Assembly (NCBI GenBank): GCA_041484525.1
Contig: JBGPHT010000197.1
Coordinates: 1 to 13,080, forward strand
Direction: 5' to 3'
Origin: JBGPHT01 sp041484525
GTDB taxonomy: Bacteria; Acidobacteriota; Terriglobia; Bryobacterales; Bryobacteraceae
Length of the DNA stretch: 13,080 nucleotides
Part shown: positions 1 to 5,930 of the stretch, piece by piece
How the letters are laid out: every line of letters starts with the position of its first letter
Position numbering within the stretch: the stretch's first letter is position 1
Translations under genes and position numbers: made by a program
The notes under the pieces: generated by a model
Told to the model about the DNA's origin: nothing
What the model saw: the letters and a program-made list of their open reading frames with translations, nothing else
The model's database searches: none

Positions 1-138
1 CAATCCGTAACGGATCGCAAAAGACTAATCGAAGCGCAACTTGCCGAGACCGCTACCGCGATTCAGGACGCTCTTTTGAGTGCAGGGGAAATTCTGTTTT
101 CCCTTGACAAGTCCTTATCATGGATGTCCCCGAATTAG
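1..138 (+). CDS. Possible 3' end of an unidentified gene (partial)
   Basis: Frame 1 is open from the window edge to a TAG at 136-138, giving 45 codons that end in SLDKSLSWMSPN. The peptide is rich in Ala, Leu, Glu and Asp and could form an amphipathic helix (LIEAQLAETATAIQDALLSA). I recognise no family. Against it being coding, only about half of its third codon positions are G or C, well below the genes that follow, so it may be intergenic DNA open by chance. If real, it ends 10 bases before the DUF423 start codon and would lie upstream in the same operon. Sequence to the left of the window would decide. Confidence 0.3.
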   Translation, partial: QSVTDRKRLIEAQLAETATAIQDALLSAGEILFSLDKSLSWMSPN

Positions 139-140
139 CT

Positions 141-145
141 GGAGG
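141..145 (+). promoter_or_regulatory. Ribosome binding site for the DUF423 gene
   Basis: GGAGG lies 3 bases before the ATG at 149. The spacing is short but the match is full. It selects this ATG over an in-frame ATG at 80, which has no such site and would add 23 residues unlike the family N-terminus. Confidence 0.6.
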
Positions 146-148
146 ATT

Positions 149-517
149 ATGAATTGGGGCGTAACGGGGGCTTTCCTGCTGGCGCTGGCAGTGGTGTTCG
201 GCGCGTTCGGGGCGCACGGACTGCGCGGCCGGCTCGACGAGTACTCCATGAGCGTGTACGAGAAGGCGGTCTTCTACCACTTCATCCACGCGCTGGGATT
301 GCTGATCGTGTCGTTCCTTCCGAAGACGGGGACGTTCTCGGAGAATGCCACGTCCACGGTCTGCTGGCTGCTGCTCATCGGCATCGCGATCTTTTCCGGC
401 AGCCTCTATGCGCTCGCGATCACAGGCACGCGCTGGCTCGGCGCGATCACACCCATCGGCGGGCTCTCCTTTATCGCGGGCTGGCTGGCGCTGGCGTGGT
501 TTCTGATGCGAAGATAG
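149..517 (+). CDS. DUF423 family small integral membrane protein
   Basis: A 122-residue protein of the DUF423 (YgdD-like) family, whose molecular function is not established. The sequence shows four hydrophobic segments, roughly residues 5-25, 42-60, 70-92 and 97-120. It carries the family hallmark FGAFGAHGL near residue 21 and a YEKAVFYHFIHALGLL stretch before the second segment. Length and topology fit the family. The ATG at 149 is chosen because GGAGG precedes it and the protein then begins with the usual first membrane segment. It lies 5 bases upstream of the RNB ribonuclease gene, so the two are probably co-transcribed. Nothing in the sequence ties its function to RNA decay. Confidence 0.88.
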   Translation: MNWGVTGAFLLALAVVFGAFGAHGLRGRLDEYSMSVYEKAVFYHFIHALGLLIVSFLPKTGTFSENATSTVCWLLLIGIAIFSGSLYALAITGTRWLGAITPIGGLSFIAGWLALAWFLMRR

Positions 518-522
518 GCGCA

Positions 523-1941
523 ATGCCTCACGACGGCTTCGATCTGGCGGCGGCCGCGCGCCAGGAAATGATCTCCCACGGATTCGATCCTGACTTTCCA
601 CCGGAAGTGGAGCGCCAGCTCGCGTCCATCAATCCGCATCCCGCGCCGGACCTGCGCGACCTTACCGGGCTGCTCTGGTCATCCATCGACAACGACGATT
701 CGCGCGATCTTGACCAGATCGAGTGGGCGGAGCGCGTGGCGGGAGGCATTCGCGTGCTGGTGGGGGTCGCCGACGTGGATGGCGCGGTGGGGAAGGGCAC
801 GCCCATCGACGTCCATGCCGGGCGTGAGACCACTTCCGTGTACACCGGAATCCGCGTGTTTCCCATGCTGCCCGAGCGGCTTTCGACGGACCTCACTTCG
901 CTGAATCCGAACGCCGACCGCGCGGCGGCGGTGACCGAATTCGTGGTCGGGCCCGATGGCTCTGTCAGCGAGAATAGCGTGTATCGCGCGCTGGTGCGCA
1001 ACCGGGCGCAACTGGCATACAGCAAGGTCGGGCCGTGGCTGGAGGGGACCGGTCCAGCTCCGTCGGCAGAAGCGGAATTGCAAAAGCAGCTCAAGCTGCA
1101 GGACGAGGCCGCGCAAGCCTTGTGTACCGCCCGCCAGCGGCACGGCGCGCTCACGTTCGACCGCATCGAGGCGCAGCCGGTGATGGTGAATGGACAGGTG
1201 CGCGAGATCGCGACGCGCAGCCACAACCGCGCCTCGCAGTTGATCGAAGATTTCATGATCGCGGCCAACGAGGTGATGGCGCGTACGCTGCGCGCGGCCG
1301 GGATCTCCTGCATCCGCCGCGTGGTCAAGGCGCCGGAGCGCTGGCCGCGTATCGTGGCCCTCGCGGCACAGTACGGCGAGAAGCTGCCGCCCGAGCCCGA
1401 TTCGGGCGCGCTCAACACGTTCCTGGTGCATCGGCGCGATGCCGATCCGGTGCATTACCCCGATGTATCGCTGGCCGTTCTGAAGCTGATGGGCCCGGGC
1501 GAATATGTGCTCTCTCGGCCCACCGACGACCCGCAGGGCCATTTCGGTCTGGCCGCGCACGACTACACCCATTCCACCGCGCCCAACCGGCGGTTCGCGG
1601 ATCTGGTGACGCAGCGGCTATTGAAGCGAGTGGCGTATTCGGATGCGGAACTGGCTGCCATCGCGCGCAACTGCACGGCGAAGGAGGATGCGGCGCGCCA
1701 CGTGCAGCGGAGCATGAACAAGCGGCTGGCCGCGGCTGCGCTGCGCGATCGCGTTGGGGAGACGTTCTCCGCGGTGGTGACCGGCGTCACCGATCAGGGT
1801 GTGTTCGTGCGTGCGCTCGATCCGCCGGTAGAGGGCCGCATGGTGCGCGACGAGCGCGGCCTCGACGTGGGCGACCGCCTGCGCGTCAAGCTCCTCAGCA
1901 CCGACCCGCAGCGCGGCTACATCGATTTTGGGAGGGCATGA
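523..1941 (+). CDS. RNB-domain (RNase II/R-type) exoribonuclease
   Basis: A 472-residue cytoplasmic protein of the RNase II superfamily, whose members degrade RNA 3' to 5' processively using metal-binding aspartates. The catalytic motif IDNDDSRDLDQ is at about residues 55-65. Further RNB signatures are HNRASQLIEDFMIAANEVMA (mid-protein) and HDYTHSTAPNRRFADLVTQR, equivalent to the H-(F/Y)TSPIRRYxDL box. The last ~65 residues resemble an S1 RNA-binding fold. It lacks the N-terminal cold-shock domains of E. coli RNase II and RNase R, so it is a short form and I give no gene symbol. The ATG at 523, 5 bases after the DUF423 stop, is chosen because upstream residues in this frame only shadow that gene. 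No clear Shine-Dalgarno is present, so coupling to the upstream gene is likely. It ends inside the start of the DinB gene. Confidence 0.9.
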   Translation: MPHDGFDLAAAARQEMISHGFDPDFPPEVERQLASINPHPAPDLRDLTGLLWSSIDNDDSRDLDQIEWAERVAGGIRVLVGVADVDGAVGKGTPIDVHAGRETTSVYTGIRVFPMLPERLSTDLTSLNPNADRAAAVTEFVVGPDGSVSENSVYRALVRNRAQLAYSKVGPWLEGTGPAPSAEAELQKQLKLQDEAAQALCTARQRHGALTFDRIEAQPVMVNGQVREIATRSHNRASQLIEDFMIAANEVMARTLRAAGISCIRRVVKAPERWPRIVALAAQYGEKLPPEPDSGALNTFLVHRRDADPVHYPDVSLAVLKLMGPGEYVLSRPTDDPQGHFGLAAHDYTHSTAPNRRFADLVTQRLLKRVAYSDAELAAIARNCTAKEDAARHVQRSMNKRLAAAALRDRVGETFSAVVTGVTDQGVFVRALDPPVEGRMVRDERGLDVGDRLRVKLLSTDPQRGYIDFGRA

Positions 1942-2414
1942 TGGACGAGAAGACCGCCATGCTGCGCCACACTGTGGCGACGTTGGCGTACCGGGGCGGA
2001 AAAGCGCGGCGCGGCGCGCCCGCCAGTTTCGCGGAGTTCTGCGCCGCCCCAGGCTCGCGCACGCCGGCGCAGATTCTGGCGCACATCGGAGATCTGCTGG
2101 ATTGGGCGCTGTCGTTGCATGAGGGCCGGCAGGCCTGGCACGATTCGCCGCCGCTCGCGTGGGACGAAGGAGGGGCGCGGTTCTTCGCAGGGCTCGAAGC
2201 GTTGGACCAGCGGCTGGCCTCGGGCGCGGCCGGCGCCTGTTCCGCGGAGAACCTCTTCCAGGGGCCGATCGCCGATGCCCTGACGCACGTCGGGCAGATC
2301 GCGATGCTGCGGCGGATGGCCGGCAGCCCGATGAAGGGCGAGAATTACTTCAAGGCAGCGATCGCAGTGGGGCGAGTGGGAAACGAGCAGGCAGCGCCGG
2401 TGTGGGAGTTTTGA
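1941..2414 (+). CDS. DinB-like (DinB/YfiT superfamily) protein
   Basis: A 157-residue protein resembling the DinB/YfiT four-helix-bundle superfamily, metal-binding proteins of which some act as thiol-dependent transferases. Histidines sit where the metal triad is expected: HTVATLAYR near the N-terminus, LAHIGDLLDW near residue 50, and LTHVGQIAMLRRMAG near residue 115. The substrate cannot be inferred. Two adjacent in-frame ATGs (1938 and 1941) overlap the ribonuclease stop codon. The GGAGG at 1931-1935 is 5 bases from 1941 but only 2 from 1938, so 1941 is preferred. Either start implies translational coupling. The gene ends 5 bases from the stop of the convergent gene at 2420. Confidence 0.75.
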   Translation: MDEKTAMLRHTVATLAYRGGKARRGAPASFAEFCAAPGSRTPAQILAHIGDLLDWALSLHEGRQAWHDSPPLAWDEGGARFFAGLEALDQRLASGAAGACSAENLFQGPIADALTHVGQIAMLRRMAGSPMKGENYFKAAIAVGRVGNEQAAPVWEF

Positions 2415-2419
2415 ATCGG

Positions 2420-3454
2420 CTACTGCTTGTCGAACGTGATGGTGGTCTCGGTGGAGAACTTGCGGTAGTCCTCGAACTCGACTAAGTTGCGGGTTTGCAT
2501 CTTGGTCGGGATGACCATGCGAACATCGGCGCGCAAGGGCAGCAGGAACTGGCGTCCGCCCACGTCGATGAAGTCGTAATCCAGAACGGATGATGACCGC
2601 TGCACCGGGAAATCGGGCGGGAAGTGGTCGCCCCGGACTACGATGCGCACCACCTGGCCCGAGTCGTGATCCACGTAGATGAGTCCGTGCTGGCCGAGCG
2701 TCGCGGAGTACCGCCCGTCGCGGTTTTGGATGTCCATGCGGTAAGCGGAATTCTCCGGCTCGATCTGGTAGGAGAACACATAGGTGGGGCGTTTGCGAAG
2801 CAGCGTCCAGTGCTCCCAATGGAAACGGGTCCTGGCGGAAGCGGTGAAGAGATGGTGCAGGATGCTGGCGAACTCGCCTTTGGTCAGCGCGCCGCCGACC
2901 TCCTCATAGGTGCGGAAAGTTTTGCGGCCGTTGACGGCGATCAGCTTGTAATCTTCCGCCTGTCCGGCCGAGTAGGCCAGGCGGATGGTCAGGATGTCGG
3001 TGGGGTCCCAGGAATCCTTGCCCTTTGTGTCCACGTACCGCCGCACGGTTTCGGTGCAGAGGAAGTCGGGCAGCGATCGGGTGTAGTTCATGGCGATTCT
3101 GCCGGCCTGATTCAGGATTTGGCTGCGCTCCTCGGCGGAAGGAGCGGGTGGAGCTTCGAAGGAGGCGGCTGACGCAGCCGGCGGCGGCAGGGCACGGGAG
3201 AGATCGCGTTGCCGCTCGAGCTCTTCGACGGCACGCGGGCCGGCGCCCTGGCTTTCCAGCACTTCGATGGTTGTATCGTCGAGGCTCTCGGCGAGTTTTG
3301 CCTTGCGGACCAGCTTGGCGATGTCCTTGTCCGCGCGCCGGGCGCCGATCGCCGAGCGTACCGCGGCCGCGAGCGCCGCCGCAGACTCGCCGGGCTGTGC
3401 TGCGGCAAGGGACGCGATCGCCAGGAGAGCGGCAGTCAGGCGCGGCCGAACCAT
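2420..3454 (-). CDS. Exported protein of unknown function, acidobacterial paralogue type
   Basis: A 344-residue protein with an N-terminal signal peptide (MVRPRLTAALLAIASLAAAQPG, probable cleavage after the AAA/AQ region). A charged helical stretch (about residues 25-80) and a Pro/Ala-rich linker (about 85-105) follow. The C-terminal domain of ~230 residues opens with NYTRSLPDFLCTETVRRYVD. Similar proteins with the 'YTRSLPDFLC...RRY' signature occur in many copies in Solibacter-like genomes as far as I recall. The later part is strand-rich and could have a LolA/LppX-like lipid-binding fold, which is only a guess. The open frame extends 43 codons upstream, but the start at 3454 is preferred because it begins a proper signal peptide. 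It has no good Shine-Dalgarno; a -10-like hexamer sits just upstream (see 3461-3466). Confidence 0.75.
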   Translation of the reverse strand: MVRPRLTAALLAIASLAAAQPGESAAALAAAVRSAIGARRADKDIAKLVRKAKLAESLDDTTIEVLESQGAGPRAVEELERQRDLSRALPPPAASAASFEAPPAPSAEERSQILNQAGRIAMNYTRSLPDFLCTETVRRYVDTKGKDSWDPTDILTIRLAYSAGQAEDYKLIAVNGRKTFRTYEEVGGALTKGEFASILHHLFTASARTRFHWEHWTLLRKRPTYVFSYQIEPENSAYRMDIQNRDGRYSATLGQHGLIYVDHDSGQVVRIVVRGDHFPPDFPVQRSSSVLDYDFIDVGGRQFLLPLRADVRMVIPTKMQTRNLVEFEDYRKFSTETTITFDKQ

Positions 3455-3460
3455 GGAACC

Positions 3461-3466
3461 ACTATA
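3461..3466 (-). promoter_or_regulatory. Candidate -10 box, possibly for a leaderless mRNA
   Basis: On the minus strand this is TATAGT (5 of 6 matches to TATAAT), ending 6 bases before the ATG at 3454. Transcription would start at or next to the start codon. A poor -35 (CATACA) lies 17 bases further up. The absence of a Shine-Dalgarno fits leaderless translation. Not tested. Confidence 0.3.
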
Positions 3467-3503
3467 CCCGTGCGGGGACGAAATGTATGACGGCCAACCG
3501 CTC

Positions 3504-3513
3504 CCTCGCGAGG
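3504..3513. other. 10-bp perfect palindrome
   Basis: CCTCGCGAGG lies about 50 bases upstream of the start codon of the exported-protein gene at 3454, in the short region before that gene. It could be an operator half-way between the two minus-strand genes, but a 10-bp palindrome in GC-rich DNA may be chance. Confidence 0.25.
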
Positions 3514-3514
3514 C

Positions 3515-3599
3515 GTGAAAGAATACGGGGACGCCCCTACTCTGCGCATAGGTTGCGGAATTTGCGGAGGTCGCCCGGAGCATCCCCGGATTCTTTCAC
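3515..3599. repeat. Inverted repeat with 19-bp arms after the hydrolase gene
   Basis: Left arm 3515-3533 (GTGAAAGAATACGGGGACG) and right arm 3581-3599 pair with 17 of 19 matches around a 47-bp spacer, 85 bp in total. The right arm contains the stop codon of the hydrolase gene (3596-3598), so the structure would form at the very end of its mRNA. It may act as a 3' stability structure or terminator, although there is no U-run right after it. It could also be a very small MITE-like palindromic element. The left arm contains a nested GGGG-ACG-CCCC. Confidence 0.55.
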
Positions 3600-5875
3600 T
3601 CTTTCGTCAACGCGTCGTAGAGGCGGGCGGCGCGATCGACGGCGCGATCGCGATCCTCAGGGAGCAGGAAGCGGCGGCGGACCAGATCGTCAGCGGCGGC
3701 GGTGGCGCGCTTGATGTACTCCTCGCGGCTTGCGTAGCGCTCGGCGATCGACAGGCGCGGGTCCTTGAACTGCTCGCGATCTTTCTTTGTCTTCGCGAAC
3801 GGGAAGATCGAGCCGTTGAATTCGGCCATCTCCTCGGACGCGCCGCGCTCGGGCGGGCGCAGGTTCCATCCGGTAATGGTCGCGACCGGGACGGCCAACT
3901 CGGGCAAGCGAATGCCGCCGAGATCGATTCCATCGGCATCTACTTGTGGAACCAGGAGCGGGTATGCCCCGTTCACGGCGGGCGGCTCCTTGCGGATGAT
4001 GCCGAGGGTTTCGAACTCCGGTCCGAAATCGAGGCGGGCCGCCAGGCGTGGATACTTGGGCGGCGTCACGCCTGCGATGGCCGGGAACTTCAGGCCGTCG
4101 AGCCCGGTCACCTGCTTCTCCGAGACCCTGGGATATTGCGATGGAGGCGGCGCCGTGCCGTCCTTCAGCCACGCCTGCATGGCGGCGAGCAGGGCGCGCT
4201 GCACGGGGCGATGGTCCACGGGATTCCGGTCGTAGCGGGCTCCCTGTTTGGTGAGAGGCAGCGATCCCGGTCCATGCTGCACGCCGGCCGTAAAGTAGAA
4301 ACGGGTGTCCGGACCAAGCGGCGCGTCGCGTTTGCCATCGGCGGTGACGTGAATGAGCGCGGCCACGCGTCCCCAATATTCGTACGAGTTGTTGGTGAGG
4401 AATAGCTTGGGAGCGGTGCGTGTGGCGCGGGCGCGCTGCAGCAGGGCATCATCCGTGAACGGGAACATGTCGGTGGGATAGAAGATGTTCAGGAACGGAT
4501 GTCCGTCGCGCGAGGGCTGGGCGTAGCGGAAATTGAAACTGCCGCGGCCCGCGCCGGCGACGTCGGCCCACACGCCGTCGAATACGAGGCGGCCTTTTTC
4601 ATCGGCGTTGAAGCCGTCGTAGAGGAACTCGCGCAGGAAACGGCCGCTCTGCGAGATGCCGAACCCGATGGCGCGTTTGGCCGGAGCCGGTGCGTCGGCG
4701 GCGTACTTCAGGTAGGAAATGAAATCGCGCACGGCGGCGAGGCCGGCGCCGGCGACTACAGGGTCCTTGCCTTCGTAGACGAATTCGTAGATCTTGGCGG
4801 CTTCGAACCCCGCCGGCATTTCGACCGCGGTGCCGGCAGCCGAGAGCTTCCACTTATCGGATGCGATCTGGCGGGCGGGGGCACTCGCCGAATCGCGAAT
4901 GTAGAGCGCGAGCGGCTTGGCCACGGCGATGGGGACTTGGTTGCGGTCGCCGAGTGGCATGGAGGTTACGGTCTGGATGAATTCCGATTCCGACCGGACC
5001 AGTCCATACGCGGGAAGGGCGTCGGGCCGGAAGTGCGGCGCAGTGAAGTGCAGCGCGGACTTGTTGGATTCCGGGATGTCCCATTCCCATCCCAGCCAGG
5101 CGAGGGTGTAGCCTTGCTCGAGTAGCGAGGCATCGCCGAAATCCTGGGCGCTGCGCGGGTCGGAGCCGCGTCCGAAGGTGAAGCGGCTGAGCATGCCTTT
5201 GCCGCCGCGGTTGGTCACTTCGAACAGCACGGTGCCATTGGCCCGCTTCGGGTCTTGCGGCGCGAGGATGTAGAAGTCGGCGGAGAACTCGACATCGCCC
5301 GATGCATTCACGGGCGCGAATTCCAGATCGCGGATGATGTGGTTGGCGGCCAGCTTCGGGTCGGCGCCGAACCGTATGCGGCCGATGATGCGTTGGTAGG
5401 GGCCAGCGGCGCCGAAGGATTTGCCTTCGAGGACGGAGGAGCGTTCGGTGATGTCGACGCCGCGAACGGCGGCTGACGCATAAACAGCGAATGCCAGAGC
5501 TGGCACGACTGCCGACACGGTACGCCAGATTGCGTGCGCGCTTTTCAGAACGCCGCCTCGGCGACTTCCCGGCTCACCAGCGGGGACGCTTCGAGATGCC
5601 AGTGCCGGCATGAGTGCCGACGCGGCGCGCCGGAATGCGTGCGCTGTTCTCATAGCACTGGCGCCGCCTCCGCGACTTCCCGGCTCACCAGCGGGAATTT
5701 TTCGAAATGACAGTGCCGGCATGAGTGCCGACGCGGCGCGCCAGATTGTGTGCACGATTCTCATACGACTGGCGCCGCCTCCGCGACTTCCCGGCTCACT
5801 AGCGGGGACCTTTCGAAATGACAGTGCCGGCATGAGTGCCGACGCGGCGCGCCAGATTGTGTGCACGATTCTCAT
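3596..5875 (-). CDS. Exported alpha/beta hydrolase (Abhydrolase_10-like) with repeat-extended N-terminus
   Basis: The core protein of about 650 residues resembles Abhydrolase_10-type hydrolases, secreted enzymes mostly of unknown substrate. Its nucleophile elbow is GFGISQSGRFLREF, with the likely catalytic serine in GISQS near core residue 299. Candidate histidines are in GVQHGPGS and ALIHVTADG. A normal signal peptide (KSAHAIWRT, then a hydrophobic VSAVVPALAFAVYASAA) starts only at about 5548. The frame is nevertheless open to an ATG at 5875 that overlaps the pckA stop as ATGA. The 109 extra residues come from a 111-bp tandem repeat that stays in frame because 111 is divisible by 3. Possible starts are ATG 5875, ATG 5764, ATG 5653, or a non-standard CTG at 5548 with GAGG 7 bases upstream. 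The longest frame is given here. Export is easiest to explain from 5548 or 5653. Translation is probably coupled to pckA. Confidence 0.8.
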   Translation of the reverse strand: MRIVHTIWRAASALMPALSFRKVPASEPGSRGGGASRMRIVHTIWRAASALMPALSFRKIPAGEPGSRGGGASAMRTAHAFRRAASALMPALASRSVPAGEPGSRRGGVLKSAHAIWRTVSAVVPALAFAVYASAAVRGVDITERSSVLEGKSFGAAGPYQRIIGRIRFGADPKLAANHIIRDLEFAPVNASGDVEFSADFYILAPQDPKRANGTVLFEVTNRGGKGMLSRFTFGRGSDPRSAQDFGDASLLEQGYTLAWLGWEWDIPESNKSALHFTAPHFRPDALPAYGLVRSESEFIQTVTSMPLGDRNQVPIAVAKPLALYIRDSASAPARQIASDKWKLSAAGTAVEMPAGFEAAKIYEFVYEGKDPVVAGAGLAAVRDFISYLKYAADAPAPAKRAIGFGISQSGRFLREFLYDGFNADEKGRLVFDGVWADVAGAGRGSFNFRYAQPSRDGHPFLNIFYPTDMFPFTDDALLQRARATRTAPKLFLTNNSYEYWGRVAALIHVTADGKRDAPLGPDTRFYFTAGVQHGPGSLPLTKQGARYDRNPVDHRPVQRALLAAMQAWLKDGTAPPPSQYPRVSEKQVTGLDGLKFPAIAGVTPPKYPRLAARLDFGPEFETLGIIRKEPPAVNGAYPLLVPQVDADGIDLGGIRLPELAVPVATITGWNLRPPERGASEEMAEFNGSIFPFAKTKKDREQFKDPRLSIAERYASREEYIKRATAAADDLVRRRFLLPEDRDRAVDRAARLYDALTKE

Positions 5876-5930
5876 ACGACTGGCGCCGCCTCCGCGACTT
5901 CCCGGCTCACCAGCGGGAATTTTTCGAAAT
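5488..5930. repeat. 111-bp tandem repeat duplicating the pckA/hydrolase junction
   Basis: Three complete 111-bp units (5551-5661, 5662-5772, 5773-5883) are flanked by a diverged partial copy at 5488-5550, with two codons missing, and an exact partial copy at 5884-5930. By eye the middle and right units match at 107 of 111 positions and the left and middle units at 96 of 111. The 47 bp inside pckA (5884-5930) equal the same part of the middle unit. Read on the minus strand, each unit carries the last ~18 codons of pckA, its TGA, an overlapping ATG, and the first ~18 codons of the hydrolase gene. The unit is 37 codons, so both frames survive every copy. Confidence 0.92.
5546..5548 (-). promoter_or_regulatory. 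Candidate non-standard CTG start of the hydrolase gene
   Basis: CTG at 5548-5546 opens a 27-residue canonical signal peptide. GAGG at 5559-5556 is 7 bases upstream. CTG sits exactly where the repeat copies have ATG, and it overlaps a TGA in the pckA frame as CTGA. It may be the original start codon mutated from ATG after upstream copies supplied alternative starts. CTG starts are rare, so this is a hypothesis. Confidence 0.3.

Noticed and set aside
86..103. Short hairpin GGGAAA...TTTCCC upstream of the DUF423 gene
   Set aside because: A 6-bp AT-rich stem with a 6-base loop and no other supporting signal; likely chance.
104..121. TTGACA (104-109) followed by TATCAT (116-121), looking like a promoter for the DUF423 gene
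   Set aside because: The spacing is only 6 bp instead of about 17, and no -10 lies at the correct distance from TTGACA.
154..522. N-terminal extension of the RNB ribonuclease frame back to 154
   Set aside because: It lies fully inside the DUF423 gene in another frame and its Arg/Gly-rich translation is a shadow; the family-like sequence begins at 523.
679..1572. Long antisense frames opposite the ribonuclease gene (also 528-1418)
   Set aside because: Shadow frames of GC-rich coding sequence, with no conserved motifs.
5488..5930. Possible CRISPR array because of regularly spaced repeats
   Set aside because: The units are contiguous 111-bp tandem copies of coding DNA with no spacers and no cas genes nearby.
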